Source: Serratia symbiotica
GTDB lineage: Bacteria > Pseudomonadota > Gammaproteobacteria > Enterobacterales > Enterobacteriaceae
Direction of reading: 5' to 3'
Assembly: GCA_900016775.1 (NCBI GenBank)
Contig: LN890288.1
Coordinates: 496,001 to 560,000, forward strand
DNA length: 64,000 nt
The notes below the pieces were generated by a model. That model was not told the origin of the DNA and did no database searches. It saw only the letters and a program-made list of their open reading frames with translations. Positions 12,830-24,190 of this stretch are shown one piece after another. The translations under genes were made by a program, and so were the position numbers. Positions within the stretch are counted from its first letter, which is position 1; the number at the start of each line of letters is the position of its first letter.

Positions 12830-13423
12830 TTATGTTTTAACTTTAGATACAATAACCATTGCTGGTCGTAATAATCTTCCATTTAACATATAACCTTTTT
12901 GCATAATCATAATTACATGATTTGGTTGATGATCATTAGATTCACTTAAACTTATAGCTTGATGTATATCTGGATTAAATGGTACATTAATATCATTAAT
13001 AATGATTATACCATATTTATAAATAACATCTTGTAAAGATTTTAATGTTAATTCAATTCCTTTAATCATTGGTATTAATTCAGGATTATTTTTATTTGTA
13101 AGTTCAAGAGCGCGTTCAAGATTATCAATTACAGGTAATAAATCACTAGAAAAACTTTCTAATGCAAATTTATGTATTTTTTGAATATCTAATTCCGTAC
13201 GTCGACGAATATTTTCTACTTCTGCTTTAGCACGTAATAAATTATCATATTCAGTATGTTCCTTTTTTTTAAGTTCAATTAATTGTAATTCTAATTCAGT
13301 AATACGTGCATCTTTTAAATCAACATTTATTTCTGTTTCTTTTGATAAATTATCAGATTGTTTTTTTTCTTGTATTTCTTCTAAAATTTGCTCATTTAAT
13401 GTTTTACTTTCTATATTACTCAT
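12830..13423 (-). CDS. grpE: Nucleotide exchange factor GrpE
   Basis: Releases ADP from DnaK in the DnaK-DnaJ-GrpE chaperone cycle. An acidic N-terminal coil (residues 1-60) is followed by the long dimerisation helix ([23 protein letters not shown]) and the beta domain ([32 protein letters not shown]). The start at 13423 gives MSNIESKT with a GGAG seven bases ahead and 197 residues, the E. coli length; the in-frame extension to 13438 has no such support. A sigma-32 promoter lies upstream (13468-13494). Divergent from nadK, as in E. coli. Confidence 0.96.
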   Translation of the reverse strand: MSNIESKTLNEQILEEIQEKKQSDNLSKETEINVDLKDARITELELQLIELKKKEHTEYDNLLRAKAEVENIRRRTELDIQKIHKFALESFSSDLLPVIDNLERALELTNKNNPELIPMIKGIELTLKSLQDVIYKYGIIIINDINVPFNPDIHQAISLSESNDHQPNHVIMIMQKGYMLNGRLLRPAMVIVSKVKT

Positions 13424-13467
13424 CAAATATCTCCGCATTTTAGCATTAATCCCACAAGTTGGATTAT

Positions 13468-13494
13468 TATAGGGATCAAAATTAAGGTTTCAAG
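13468..13494 (-). promoter_or_regulatory. Sigma-32 (RpoH) heat-shock promoter of grpE
   Basis: Read on the minus strand: CTTGAAA (13494-13488), a 13-base spacer, then CCCTATA (13474-13468). This matches the sigma-32 consensus CTTGAAA / CCCCATnT and sits about 45 bases before the grpE start. Its own sigma factor, rpoH, is encoded at 54133-54990. Confidence 0.8.
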
Positions 13495-13548
13495 TTAATC
13501 CATCATAATGCGAAGCATAAAATAGCTTCCATAAAAGGCATTATAACA

Positions 13549-14427
13549 ATGAATAAAAAATTCACATGTATTGGTATTATTGGTCACCCACGTTATCTTT
13601 CTGCATTATCAACACATAAAATACTATATCATTGGTTAATATCTCATGGATATTATGTAATAATTGAACAAAAAATTTCTAAATTTTTAAAATTAAAAAA
13701 AGCTATAACTGGTAGTTTAAAAGATATTGGACAAAAAGCGGATTTAGCAATAATAGTAGGTGGTAATGGAAATATGCTAAATGCTGCACGTATATTAGCT
13801 TACTGTGATATTAAAGTAATTGGAATTAATCATGGAAATTTAGGTTTTCTTACTGATCTTAATCCTAGCAATGCAATTAAATATTTAAAAGATATATTAA
13901 AAGGTGAATATATTAATGAACAACGTTTTTTATTAGAAACTAATATATATAAAAATAAAAAAAAAAAATATATTAGTACTGCTTTAAATGAAGTTATATT
14001 ACATTCTGGTAAAATATCACATATGATTGAATTTGAAGTATATATCAATAACTGTTATGCTTTTTCTCAACACTCTAATGGTATTATTATTGCTACTCCA
14101 ACAGGATCTACTGCTTATTCTTTATCTGCTGGAGGACCAATACTTACTCCACCTTTAAAAGCTATCACATTAATACCAATGTTTCCACATACTTTATCAG
14201 CTCGCCCATTAGTAATTAATAGTAATAGTACTATCCAATTAAAATTTATAAAAAAATATAATAATTTAGAAATCAATTGTGATAATCAAATTTTTCTACC
14301 TATCAAAAATGGTGAAAAAATATTAATTCAGCGTAGTAATTCTTATTTAAATCTTATTCATCCAAAAAATTATAATTATTTTAATATATTAAGTTCAAAA
14401 TTAGGTTGGTCTAAAAAATTATTTTAA
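13549..14427 (+). CDS. nadK: NAD kinase, with two motif Asp-to-Asn changes
   Basis: Makes NADP from NAD and ATP; usually essential. 292 residues, co-linear with E. coli over the full length ([57 protein letters not shown]). The hallmark GGDGN motif reads GGNGN: residue 73, the Asp thought to activate the NAD ribose hydroxyl, is Asn. A second conserved Asp in the SDG segment before TPTGSTAY is also Asn (residue 177). The frame is otherwise intact with no stop or frameshift. It may be impaired, tolerated, or mis-sequenced. Divergent from grpE. Confidence 0.95.
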   Translation: MNKKFTCIGIIGHPRYLSALSTHKILYHWLISHGYYVIIEQKISKFLKLKKAITGSLKDIGQKADLAIIVGGNGNMLNAARILAYCDIKVIGINHGNLGFLTDLNPSNAIKYLKDILKGEYINEQRFLLETNIYKNKKKKYISTALNEVILHSGKISHMIEFEVYINNCYAFSQHSNGIIIATPTGSTAYSLSAGGPILTPPLKAITLIPMFPHTLSARPLVINSNSTIQLKFIKKYNNLEINCDNQIFLPIKNGEKILIQRSNSYLNLIHPKNYNYFNILSSKLGWSKKLF

Positions 14428-15021
14428 AATACAATATAATAATAAATAACTCATAAATTAAATTATATAACAAATTCATAAAATAATTATTATTTTTATT
14501 TTTTCAAAAATAATGCTATTAAAGTAACTAAAAATTTTATAATTTTGTTGAAATATTTAATTTTTAATAATTTTTAAATAAAATATTTAATTATTTAATA
14601 TAAAATTATATTAATAATTATATTTTTAACTCAAATAATTTATTTTTTAAAAATAAAAAAATTTAAATTATATTAAAATTATAAAAATATTTAATATTAT
14701 TTTTAAAAAAATAAATATTATCATATCAAATAATATTAAAATTTAATTTATTATTTTATTTATATATAAATATTTCATAAAATTATTATTTAAATTAAAA
14801 TTAAAAAATATTTTAATAAAATATATTAATATAATCTACTTTATTTAATAAAATATTAATATAAATTATTAAATTTAATATTATTTATGTTTAAAATATT
14901 TAATAAATTTAATTTAGTAATTTTATTTAAAAAAATAATTAAAATATAAATGTTTTAATATAAAGTATATCATTATGTTTACATTAAAATATATTTATAT
15001 AATATAAAATACATTTTTTAT
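14428..15021. other. Gene-free AT region between convergent nadK and nrdB
   Basis: About 600 bases of nearly pure A/T. I see no residual coding similarity, no RNA gene and no GC-containing hairpin; probably the remains of deleted genes. Confidence 0.6.
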
Positions 15022-16152
15022 TTATAACTTAAAATCACTTAAATCATCCATATGTACCGATGAATCAATTTGACCTACTAAATAAGAACTAATTTCTACT
15101 TCTTGTGGCGCAACTTGTACATTATCAGATACTAACCAAGAATTAATCCATGGAATAGGATTAGAATATATTTTAAATGGAATTTTAAGACCTACTGCAT
15201 GCATTCTAATATTAGTAATATAATCTATATATTGACATAAAATTTCTTTATTTAATCCAATCATTGATCCATCACGAAATAAATATTTTGCCCATTCTTT
15301 TTCTTGTTGAGCAGCTAATACAAATAAATTATACGATTGGTTTTGACATGCTATAGAAATTTCTTTCATTTCCGGATCATCAATACCAGAACGCATTAAA
15401 TTTAATATATTTTGAGTACCAGTAAGATGCAATGCTTCATCACGAGCAATTAATTTAATAATTTTAGCATTACCTTCCATTAATTTACATTCTGCAAAAG
15501 AAAAAGAACAAGCAAAACTAACATAAAAACGAATTGCTTCTAATACATTAACACTCATTAAACATAAATATAATTGTTTTTTTAAAGCATATAAATTTAC
15601 AGTAATAATTTTATTGTTTATTTTATGAACACCTTCTCCTAATAAATGATAATAACTTGTCATTTGAATTAAATCATCATAATAACTAGTAATATCTTTT
15701 GAACGTTTAATAATTTCTTTATTTGTAACAATATCATCAAATACTAATGCTGGATCATTAACAATATTACGAATGATATGAGTATAAGAACGTGAATGAA
15801 TAGTTTCAAAAAATGACCAAGTTTCTATCCAAGTTTCTAATTCTGGAATAGAAATTAATGGAAGAAAAGCAATATTAGGACTACGTCCTTGAATAGAATC
15901 TAATAATGTTTGATATTTTAAATTACTAATAAAAATATGTTTTTCATGTTCCGGAAGTTTTTGATAATCAATTCTATCACGAGATACATCAACTTCTTCT
16001 GGACGCCAAAAAAAAGATAATTGTTTTTCAATTAATTTCTCAAATATCTCATATTTTTGTTGATCATAACGAGCTACATTAACTGATTGACCAAAAAACA
16101 TAGGTTCTAATAGTGGGTTATTTTTATTTTGAGAAAAACTAGTATAAGCCAT
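15022..16152 (-). CDS. nrdB: Ribonucleotide reductase class Ia, beta subunit
   Basis: Holds the diferric-tyrosyl radical that drives dNTP synthesis with NrdA. 376 residues, same as E. coli. The radical Tyr (Tyr123 counting Met) is in IHSRSYTHI, and the iron ligands lie in [11 protein letters not shown] and RDEALHLTG. The C-terminal tail that docks on NrdA ends in DDLSDFKL. Lies 185 bp behind nrdA on the same strand, as in E. coli; the ferredoxin-like yfaE that follows in E. coli is absent. Confidence 0.98.
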   Translation of the reverse strand: MAYTSFSQNKNNPLLEPMFFGQSVNVARYDQQKYEIFEKLIEKQLSFFWRPEEVDVSRDRIDYQKLPEHEKHIFISNLKYQTLLDSIQGRSPNIAFLPLISIPELETWIETWSFFETIHSRSYTHIIRNIVNDPALVFDDIVTNKEIIKRSKDITSYYDDLIQMTSYYHLLGEGVHKINNKIITVNLYALKKQLYLCLMSVNVLEAIRFYVSFACSFSFAECKLMEGNAKIIKLIARDEALHLTGTQNILNLMRSGIDDPEMKEISIACQNQSYNLFVLAAQQEKEWAKYLFRDGSMIGLNKEILCQYIDYITNIRMHAVGLKIPFKIYSNPIPWINSWLVSDNVQVAPQEVEISSYLVGQIDSSVHMDDLSDFKL

Positions 16153-16337
16153 AAATCTTAATCCATTTAAATATAATAAAATAAAATATCATTTTAAAAT
16201 ATTTTAATTTATTATTATACTTACTCTTAAGTATAAATTATATTAATAATATTTTTATATAATTTATATATATTTTTTTAAAGAAATATATAAAAAATTT
16301 ATAAAAAAATATATTATTTTATTAAAATAATATAAAA

Positions 16338-18626
16338 TTAAATTTTACAAGCACCACGTTCACAATTATTATCATCTATTTTAGAAAATTGTAAATCTTC
16401 TTGTATATCTTTTGCACCATCTCGAGTATTTTGATAATATAAAGTTTTAATACCTAATTTATAAGCAGTTAATAAATCTTTTAACAATTGTTTCATAGGT
16501 ACTTTTTTTCCTGGAAATTTAGTTGGATCATAATTTGTATTAGCAGAAATAGATTGATCAATAAATTTTTGCATTAAACCAACTAGTTGTAAATAACCAT
16601 CATTATTTGGCATATCCCATAATAATTCATAATTATTTTTTAAATATTCATATTCTGGTACTACTTGTCTTAAAATACCATCTTTTGATGCTTTAATACT
16701 AACATAACCACGAGGTGGTTCAATTCCATTAGTAGCATTAGATATTTGCGAAGAAGTCTCTGATGGCATTAAAGCAGATAATGTGGAATTTCGTAAACCA
16801 TTTTTTTTAATATCTTTACGTAAAGTTTCCCAATCATAATGTAATGGTTCATTACAAATAATATCTAAATCTTTTTTATAAGTATCAATTGGTAGTATTC
16901 CTTGCGAATAACTAGTTTCATTAAACCATAAACAAGCACCTTTTTCTTTAGCTAATCGATTAGACGCTTTTAACAAAAAATATTGTATAGCTTCAAAAGT
17001 TTTATGAGTTAAATTATTAGCACTACCATCAGAATAACGAACACCATTTTTCGCTAAATAGTAAGCAAAATTAATTACACCAATACCTAAAGTACGACGA
17101 TTAATTGCTCCTATCTGAGCAGCTTTAATAGGATAATCTTGATAATCTAATAATGCATCTAATGAACGTACTGCTAAAATTGATAATTCTTCTAAATCAT
17201 CTAAACTATCAATAACACCTAAATTATAAGCAGATAATGTACATAAAGCAATCTCACCATTCTCATCATTAATATTATTTAATGGTTTAGTAGGTAAAAT
17301 AATTTCTAAACATAAATTAGATTGACGTACTGGAGCTAATTTAGGATTAAATGGACTATGTGTATTACAATGATCAACATTTTGAATATAAATACGACCA
17401 GTAGATGTACGTTCTTGCATCATAAGAGAAAATAATTCAATTGATTTTATTTGTTTTTTTCGAATATTTTTATCTTCTTCATATTTTATATATAAACGTT
17501 CAAATTCATCTTGAGCTATAAAAAATGCTTCATATAATCCTGGAACATCGGATGGACTAAATAATGTAATATCTAATCCTTTAATTAAACGTTGATACAT
17601 TAAACGATTTAATTGTACTCCATAATCCATATGACGAATTCGATTTCCTTCAGTACCACGATTATTTTTTAAAACTAATAAACTTTCTATTTCTAAATGC
17701 CATATTGGATAAAATAATGTTGCTGCACCACCTCGTATACCACCTTGAGAACAAGATTTTACAGCAGTTTGAAAATGTTTATAAAATGGAATACAACCTG
17801 TATGAAATGCTTCACCATGACGAATCGAACTACCTAAAGCACGAATACGACCAGCATTAATACCAATACCAGCTCGTTGTGAAACATACTTCACAATAGC
17901 GCTAGAAGTAGCATTAATAGAATCTAAAGTATCATCACATTCAATTAATACACATGAACTAAATTGACGAGTGGGAGTACGAACACCAGACATAATTGGT
18001 GTAGGTAATGAAATTTTAAAGGTAGAAATCGCATTATAAAAACGTTTAACATAATTTAAACGAGTTTCAGGTGGATATTTTGAAAATAAACAAGCTGATA
18101 CTAAGATATATAAAAATTGAGCGCTTTCATAAATTTCACCATTTATACGATTTTGAACTAAATATTTTCCTTCTAATTGTTTAACAGCTGCATAAGAAAA
18201 ATTCATATCACGCCAATGATCAATAAAAGTATCCATTTGTTCAAATTCTTCAAAATTATAATATTTTAATAAAAGATGATCATATTTACCTAATTTTATC
18301 ATACGTGTTACATGAGTATATAATTTAGGTGGTTTAAACTGACCATATGCTTTTTTACGTAAATGAAAAATTGTTAAACGTGCAGCTAAATATTGATAAT
18401 CAGGTGCATCATGAGATATTAAATCAGCAGCAGTTTTAATTATAGTTTTATGAATATCAGAAGTTTTAATACCATCATAAAATTGAATATATGAACGCGG
18501 CTCTACTTGAGAGATAGAAATATTTTTTAATCCTTTAGCCGCCCAATCAATAACTCGGTGGATTTTATTAAAATTAATGCGCTCTTTACGGCCATCGCGC
18601 TTAATTACAAGTAAACCTTGCTTCAT
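16338..18626 (-). CDS. nrdA: Ribonucleotide reductase class Ia, alpha subunit
   Basis: Catalytic subunit reducing ribonucleoside diphosphates. 762 residues (E. coli 761). The N-terminal ATP-cone (LLVIKRDGRKERINFNKIHR) for overall activity control is kept, followed by the barrel with FSSCVLIEC, NLCLEI and the C-terminal CERGACKI, which supplies the Cys pair reduced by thioredoxin or glutaredoxin. Similarity to E. coli is very high over the whole length, so the gene is under strong constraint. The upstream region is unusually structured (see 18627-18841). Confidence 0.98.
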   Translation of the reverse strand: MKQGLLVIKRDGRKERINFNKIHRVIDWAAKGLKNISISQVEPRSYIQFYDGIKTSDIHKTIIKTAADLISHDAPDYQYLAARLTIFHLRKKAYGQFKPPKLYTHVTRMIKLGKYDHLLLKYYNFEEFEQMDTFIDHWRDMNFSYAAVKQLEGKYLVQNRINGEIYESAQFLYILVSACLFSKYPPETRLNYVKRFYNAISTFKISLPTPIMSGVRTPTRQFSSCVLIECDDTLDSINATSSAIVKYVSQRAGIGINAGRIRALGSSIRHGEAFHTGCIPFYKHFQTAVKSCSQGGIRGGAATLFYPIWHLEIESLLVLKNNRGTEGNRIRHMDYGVQLNRLMYQRLIKGLDITLFSPSDVPGLYEAFFIAQDEFERLYIKYEEDKNIRKKQIKSIELFSLMMQERTSTGRIYIQNVDHCNTHSPFNPKLAPVRQSNLCLEIILPTKPLNNINDENGEIALCTLSAYNLGVIDSLDDLEELSILAVRSLDALLDYQDYPIKAAQIGAINRRTLGIGVINFAYYLAKNGVRYSDGSANNLTHKTFEAIQYFLLKASNRLAKEKGACLWFNETSYSQGILPIDTYKKDLDIICNEPLHYDWETLRKDIKKNGLRNSTLSALMPSETSSQISNATNGIEPPRGYVSIKASKDGILRQVVPEYEYLKNNYELLWDMPNNDGYLQLVGLMQKFIDQSISANTNYDPTKFPGKKVPMKQLLKDLLTAYKLGIKTLYYQNTRDGAKDIQEDLQFSKIDDNNCERGACKI

Positions 18627-18841
18627 TTTAGTTTCTATACCTGTCTATAGAGTACCACTCAGCAGGAGTGTAATTACTTTACCTAGTATATATATCTTAT
18701 AATCATAAGATATGTCTTAGTTAAGTAATAAGATAATAAGGAATTATAGTATTTTAAATAAACAAAATTTTATATTTTAATTAAAAATTAAAATATAAAA
18801 TTTAATTACAAATACTAACTTTAACTGAGGCGACGGGTTTA
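18627..18841 (-). promoter_or_regulatory. Structured nrdA leader with candidate -10 box
   Basis: Less AT-rich than the surrounding spacer. On the nrdA strand, from upstream to downstream: a GC-bearing segment (complement of GAGGCGACGGG, about 18827-18837), a perfect 18-bp hairpin (18765-18803), a TATAAT (complement at 18743-18748), a 9-bp palindromic stem (18692-18700 with 18705-18713), and a small stem CACTC/GAGTG (18656-18670). The first part may be an attenuator or the end of a small RNA; the last two lie in the likely untranslated leader of about 110 bases. I do not recognise a known riboswitch or NrdR box. Confidence 0.4.
18765..18803. terminator. Perfect 18-bp AT-only hairpin upstream of nrdA
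   Basis: Arms at 18765-18782 and 18786-18803 are perfectly complementary around a 3-base loop. On the minus strand it is followed by TGTTTATTT, a weak U-tract. Neither neighbour ends here (nrdA and xthA diverge), so it would terminate an unannotated transcript or act as an attenuator. Confidence 0.5.
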
Positions 18842-19537
18842 TCAAAATAAAAATAAAATTTTTTATATAATATAAATATTTTTTATTTTTATTTTATTAA
18901 ATATTTAATAAACATTAAATTATAATATACATTTATATTATATTAATAATAATTAATATTAAAATTATTTTAAAATATATAATAAAAAATATATTTACAT
19001 ATTATATTTAATAACTAATAAAATTACATTTAATATTATCAACATAATTAAATTTTTTAATGATTATTTATATATATTATTTATATTTTTTTATAAAAAA
19101 TATAATTTTTATATTAAAATACTAAAAATTATTATTATTATTAAAAATAAAAATATTTAAAATAATTTTATTTTTTTATTATAATAAAAATATTAATTAA
19201 TATCAATATTAACATAAAGATTAATAATATTTTAAACATATAATAATATAATATTTTATATAAATATTATTTAAAATATATTAATTTTATTATTTAAATC
19301 ATATTTATAGTATATATAAAAATATATATTTAATAAATACAAAATTATTTTTTTTCAAATTAATCTTTAAATATAAATTTAATTTTAAAAAAATTTATAC
19401 ATTATATTTATAATAATTAACAATATAAAATAAATTATGCTATTTATTTTGATATTACTTTTTAAAATAATATTATTAATTATTATATATAATATTTATT
19501 TTCAAAATTTTATTATTTTTATATAAGGTAATATTTT
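18842..19537. other. Gene-free AT region upstream of xthA
   Basis: About 700 bases of A/T runs with no convincing ORF or RNA. The xthA Shine-Dalgarno AAGG lies about ten bases before its ATG at the right end. Confidence 0.6.
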
Positions 19538-20344
19538 ATGAAATTTATTTCTTTTAATATTAATGGATTACGAGCACATTTACATCAATTATCAGAAATA
19601 ATAACAAAACATCAACCAGATATAATTGGTTTACAAGAAACAAAAGTTCATGATGATTTTTTTCCATTAAAAGATATTAATCATTATGGATATCATATAT
19701 TTTATTATGGACAAAAAAGTTATTATGGTGTAGCATTTTTAATTAAAAATAAACCTATAAAAATACATTATGGTTTTAAAAATGATAAAAAAGATCTACA
19801 ACGTCGTTGTATTATCGCTCAAATCACTACTATTCAAGGTATACTTATAATTATTAATTGTTATTGTCCACAAGGTGAAAATAAAAATAATATTATTAAA
19901 TTTTCAGCTAAAAAACAATTTTATCAAGATTTGCAATCTTATATAAAAAAAAAATTATCTAAAAATTCATTAATTATGGTTATGGGAGATATGAATATTA
20001 GTTATCATAATTTTGATATTGGTATTAATGAACAAAATCGTAAACGTTGGTTACGTACCGGAAAATCTTCATTTCTTCCAGAAGAAAAAAAATGGATGAA
20101 AAATTTATTAAATTTAGGATTAATAGATACTTATCGTTATAAAAATCCTATAAAAAATAATGAATTTTCATGGTTCGATTATCGTTCTAATGGAATTAAA
20201 AATAATCGAGGTTTGAGAATTGATTTAATTTTAGTTACTAATTCATTAATAAAATATTTTTATGATAGTGGTATTGATTACAAAATACGTAATATGAACA
20301 AACCTTCAGATCATGCTCCAATTTGGGCAGAATTTTCTTTTTAA
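19538..20344 (+). CDS. xthA: Exonuclease III
   Basis: AP endonuclease and 3'-5' exonuclease of base excision repair. 268 residues, the E. coli length. Catalytic and metal residues are visible: Glu in IIGLQETKVHDD, GDMNIS, NRGLRIDLIL and the final SDHAPIWAEF. NRKRWLRTGKSSFLPEE is nearly identical to E. coli. One of very few repair genes in the window. Confidence 0.97.
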   Translation: MKFISFNINGLRAHLHQLSEIITKHQPDIIGLQETKVHDDFFPLKDINHYGYHIFYYGQKSYYGVAFLIKNKPIKIHYGFKNDKKDLQRRCIIAQITTIQGILIIINCYCPQGENKNNIIKFSAKKQFYQDLQSYIKKKLSKNSLIMVMGDMNISYHNFDIGINEQNRKRWLRTGKSSFLPEEKKWMKNLLNLGLIDTYRYKNPIKNNEFSWFDYRSNGIKNNRGLRIDLILVTNSLIKYFYDSGIDYKIRNMNKPSDHAPIWAEFSF

Positions 20345-20404
20345 TCTTAATTTAAAATATTTCTTTATTTTATAATAAAATAATATTAAAATAATATAAA
20401 TAAA

Positions 20405-20905
20405 TTATTTTTTTAATTTTAATATTTTATTTTTATTTTGTTTATTTTTTTTACGACATAAAATAAAAAAATTATTTAATTTTTGAATACATTTTTCCTT
20501 TAATACACCTGAAACAATTTCTATTTTATGATGAATATTAGGATTATGTAAAATATTTATTAAAGAATCTACAGCACCATTTTTTTGATTAGATGCACCA
20601 TACACTAATCTATTAATTCTACTGTGTATTACTGCACCTGAACACATAATACAAGGTTCTAATGTAGAATACAATGTAGTATTTAATAATCTATAATTTT
20701 TTAAAATTTTAGCACCATGACGTAATGCTACAATTTCTGCATGAGCAATTGGATCATTATTTTTAATTGATTGATTCCAACCTTTACCAATAATTTTATT
20801 ATTTAATACTAATAATGCACCTACTGGTATTTCACCTTCTTTTTGAGCATATTGAGCTAATTTTAATGCTATATTTATCCAATATGAATCACTATATTTA
20901 ATCAT
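20405..20905 (-). CDS. tadA: tRNA adenosine(34) deaminase
   Basis: Converts A34 to inosine in tRNA-Arg(ACG), allowing it to read CGU/CGC/CGA. Zinc cytidine-deaminase fold: HAE in DPIAHAEIVALRHG (zinc His and proton-shuttling Glu) and PCIMCSGAV (two zinc Cys). 166 residues, with a Lys/Asn-rich tail. Convergent with xthA. Confidence 0.96.
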   Translation of the reverse strand: MIKYSDSYWINIALKLAQYAQKEGEIPVGALLVLNNKIIGKGWNQSIKNNDPIAHAEIVALRHGAKILKNYRLLNTTLYSTLEPCIMCSGAVIHSRINRLVYGASNQKNGAVDSLINILHNPNIHHKIEIVSGVLKEKCIQKLNNFFILCRKKNKQNKNKILKLKK

Positions 20906-21412
20906 TATTAATATTCTTAAAAATTTAATTTAATTATTATTTTATAATTAAATTTATTATAAAAACATATTATTATATTAATTTTTAATTATACTTATAA
21001 AATATTATACAATAAATTTATTAATTTATTTTATAATAATTATTTAATATATATTAAAATATTAATCAATTATTTAATTTTAATATATAACATATTTATA
21101 CATTACACTTAAGTATTAAATTAATAATTAAATTAAGAATATATTATTAATTACAATTAATTTTATGATTAATTAATTATTATTTTAAAATTAATAATAT
21201 TCAATATACTTTTTATACAAATTTAAATTTAAGTATTTCAAAATATTACAATTATTGAAATATTAAATTATTTTATATTTTTATAAAATTTTATTATAAA
21301 ATAATATTTTTTTATTATAGATATAGAAGTTATTTTTATTATAATATAATAAAAAATTTAATAATATTTTTTTTATATAAATAATTTTATATTTTATAAA
21401 ATTATTAATAAT
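20906..21412. other. Gene-free AT region between tadA and rne
   Basis: About 500 bases upstream of tadA and downstream of rne, almost wholly A/T; nothing recognisable. In E. coli the two genes are far apart, so this is a deletion or rearrangement joint. Confidence 0.6.
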
Positions 21413-23986
21413 TTATATAGAATAATTTGTAATTTTTTCTATATTATTTTTTTTAATAAAAGTAACTTTTACTATCGAATAGTGTATCCAAACTTTACCT
21501 AATGCTAATTCTGGTGAAGAAACAGCAAAAGATAATGGCATAAATGACTTTAATAATAAAGAATATTGATCATTACAATAACCATAACGACGTTGACCAC
21601 TAACATACAAATGACGTGGTAAACGTCGTAATCTATGAGATAAAATATTTTTTTTATTATAAGTATTATTGTAACTTAAAACATTTTTTACTTGAGATAT
21701 TAAAGTTTTTGATAAGACTTGATGATTTTTTTCTAAATTTATTAATTTAATTTTTTTTATTTTTTTTGTTGGTTCTTTTGATATTAAAAGTTCTTTTTCA
21801 ATATAATCTATTTTTTTATCAGATGATTTAATATAAATTTTATTTTTTACAAGATTACATTTGTTATATAACATATTTTGATTATTATATTTTTTAAATA
21901 TATTAATATTATCTAAATTAATAATTTTTTTTAAATTTTGAATTTTTTTTTCTCGCGAATGATAATATTTTTTAGAATATTTTTTAATATTTCTTTTTTC
22001 ATTATTAGAAATTATTCTAATATCATTAGATATTATTTTTTTAATAATAAATGTATTTTCTAATTTTCTATTATAATTAAAATTTAATTTATTATTATAT
22101 TTTTTTAATTGATTATTTATATTATTTTTATTTTTTTTACTATATTTTGTTTTATAAAAATCATCTGAATTTTGATTAAATAATTTTGATTTTTTACAAA
22201 TTTTTCCTATCTGAGAAGATATATTATTTGTTTTTTCTTTTAAAATAATAGAATTTATATCAATAGTTAATAATGATTTTATACTAGTGATAAAACGACT
22301 TAATAAATTAGGTTCATTATTAGAAGCTTTTAATTTTAAATAAGTAGTAATAGATTTATTTTTAGATAATGAAATATTTGTAATTAACGGTAATGAAGAT
22401 AAAACTGATTTTTTAGGACGTTTATATTCTTGAGAAATATCTTCTAATGATTTCATAATTTCTTCTTCATATAATTTTGGTAACATATAACTAAGAGTAG
22501 TAGTTTGATCTCCTTTACGAACACGTAATATAGAATATTGTGGAGTTTGCATTTGATCATTAGGGACAATAATTGCTTTAACACCAGCTTGACATTTTTC
22601 AATTGCACTAATTGTATCACGTTTTTCATTTAATAAATAAGAAGCTACCTGAACAGGTACAATAGCATGAACTTCTTTTGTATTTTCTTTAAGAGCTTCT
22701 TCTTCAATTAAACGCAAAATAGAAAGCGATAACGATTCATTATCACGAACAATACCAGTACCGTTACATCTTGGACAAACATGATGACTAGATTCACCTA
22801 AAGATGGACTAAGACGTTGACGTGACATTTCAAGAAGACCAAAACGAGAAATACAACCAATTTGAATACGTGCACGATCTTGACGTACTAATTCACGTAA
22901 ACGATTTTCTACTTCACGTTGATGATGCAATGGAGTCATATCTATAAAATCAATTACTATTAATCCACCAATATCACGTAAACGTAATTGACGAGAAATT
23001 TCATCTACTGCCTCTAAATTAGTATTAAACGCAGTTTCTTCAATATCTCCACCACGAGTAGCACGTGAAGAATTAATATCAATAGCATTTAATGCTTCAG
23101 TACTATCAATTACAATTGAACCACCAGAAGGTAAACGGACTTCACGTTGAAAAGCTGATTCAATTTGTGATTCAATTTGAAAATGACTAAACAAAGGGAC
23201 TTCACTATTATATAATTTTATTTTACTGCTAAAATCTGGACGACCAAGAATAGCAATATATTCTTTAGCTAAATTAAGAATTTTAGGATTATCTATTATA
23301 ATTTCACCAATATCTGGACGTAAATAATCACGAAATGCACGTATAATAACATTACTTTCTTGATGTATTAAAAATGATGCAGAACGACTTTTAGCAACTT
23401 TTTTTATTGTATCCCAATGTTTAAGTCGAAAAGAAAGATCCCATTGTAAAGCATCAATAGATTTACCAACACCAGCAGTTCGAACAATTAAACTCATACC
23501 TTCTGGTAAATGTAAAGAAGAAAGTATTTCTTTTAATTCAATTCTATCATCACCAATAATACGACGAGAAATACCACCAGCTCTAGGATTATTTGGCATT
23601 AAAACTAAATAACTACCTGCTAAACTAATAAAAGTAGTTAATGCAGCACCTTTATTTCCACGTTCTTCCTTATCTACTTGAACAATAACTTCTTGTCCTT
23701 CATATACAGCGTCTTTAATGGTTGGACGATTATGTAAAGAATAATGATTTAAAAAATATTCATGTGCAATTTCTTTTAATGGCAAAAAACCATGTCGTTC
23801 TTCACTATAATCTACAAATGCTGCTTCAAGACTAGGTTCAATACGAATAATTTTGCCTTTATAAATATTTGCTTTTTTTTGTTCATAACCTGAACTTTCA
23901 ATATTTAAATCATATAAACATTGCCCATCTACAAGAGCAATACGTAACTCTTCTTGTTGAGTTGCGTTAATCAACATTCTTTTCAT
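21413..23986 (-). CDS. rne: Ribonuclease E, with a trimmed degradosome scaffold
   Basis: Endonuclease for mRNA decay and rRNA/tRNA processing. The catalytic half (residues 1 to about 520) is close to E. coli: S1 domain, 5' sensor, DNase I-like domain ([23 protein letters not shown]) and the zinc link CPRCNGTG. The membrane-binding helix survives as [14 protein letters not shown]. The Arg-rich middle is replaced by a Lys/Asn-rich linker with little similarity. Residues from about 783 again match E. coli: [15 protein letters not shown] (AR2-like) and [15 protein letters not shown] (enolase-binding microdomain). The protein stops soon after, at 857 instead of 1061, so the PNPase-binding end is missing. 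Confidence 0.96.
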   Translation of the reverse strand: MKRMLINATQQEELRIALVDGQCLYDLNIESSGYEQKKANIYKGKIIRIEPSLEAAFVDYSEERHGFLPLKEIAHEYFLNHYSLHNRPTIKDAVYEGQEVIVQVDKEERGNKGAALTTFISLAGSYLVLMPNNPRAGGISRRIIGDDRIELKEILSSLHLPEGMSLIVRTAGVGKSIDALQWDLSFRLKHWDTIKKVAKSRSASFLIHQESNVIIRAFRDYLRPDIGEIIIDNPKILNLAKEYIAILGRPDFSSKIKLYNSEVPLFSHFQIESQIESAFQREVRLPSGGSIVIDSTEALNAIDINSSRATRGGDIEETAFNTNLEAVDEISRQLRLRDIGGLIVIDFIDMTPLHHQREVENRLRELVRQDRARIQIGCISRFGLLEMSRQRLSPSLGESSHHVCPRCNGTGIVRDNESLSLSILRLIEEEALKENTKEVHAIVPVQVASYLLNEKRDTISAIEKCQAGVKAIIVPNDQMQTPQYSILRVRKGDQTTTLSYMLPKLYEEEIMKSLEDISQEYKRPKKSVLSSLPLITNISLSKNKSITTYLKLKASNNEPNLLSRFITSIKSLLTIDINSIILKEKTNNISSQIGKICKKSKLFNQNSDDFYKTKYSKKNKNNINNQLKKYNNKLNFNYNRKLENTFIIKKIISNDIRIISNNEKRNIKKYSKKYYHSREKKIQNLKKIINLDNINIFKKYNNQNMLYNKCNLVKNKIYIKSSDKKIDYIEKELLISKEPTKKIKKIKLINLEKNHQVLSKTLISQVKNVLSYNNTYNKKNILSHRLRRLPRHLYVSGQRRYGYCNDQYSLLLKSFMPLSFAVSSPELALGKVWIHYSIVKVTFIKKNNIEKITNYSI

Positions 23987-24190
23987 CTTAACTTACTCAT
24001 TATTTTTATATAATCAAAAAAAACTGCAGGCAAAATAATAATTTTTTGGATTAATATAAAAACCCAAAATTTTTTACAAAGATCTTAACTTTACAGTTAT
24101 AATTTACATAATGGTAAATTATTTTAATAAATTTTGCTTAATTTATGAAGAAAGTACTCTGTCTTTTTTTAAGAAATAAATTTTGATTAA
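23987..24190 (-). promoter_or_regulatory. Putative rne 5' leader
   Basis: This part of the rne-rluC divergent gap is less AT-rich than the rest and holds small stems, for example TTTTGG/CCAAAA at 24044-24069 and AATTTAC/GTAAATT near 24102-24120. In E. coli the long rne leader mediates feedback by RNase E. Whether the same holds here is inference; I could not match the individual hairpins. Confidence 0.3.
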
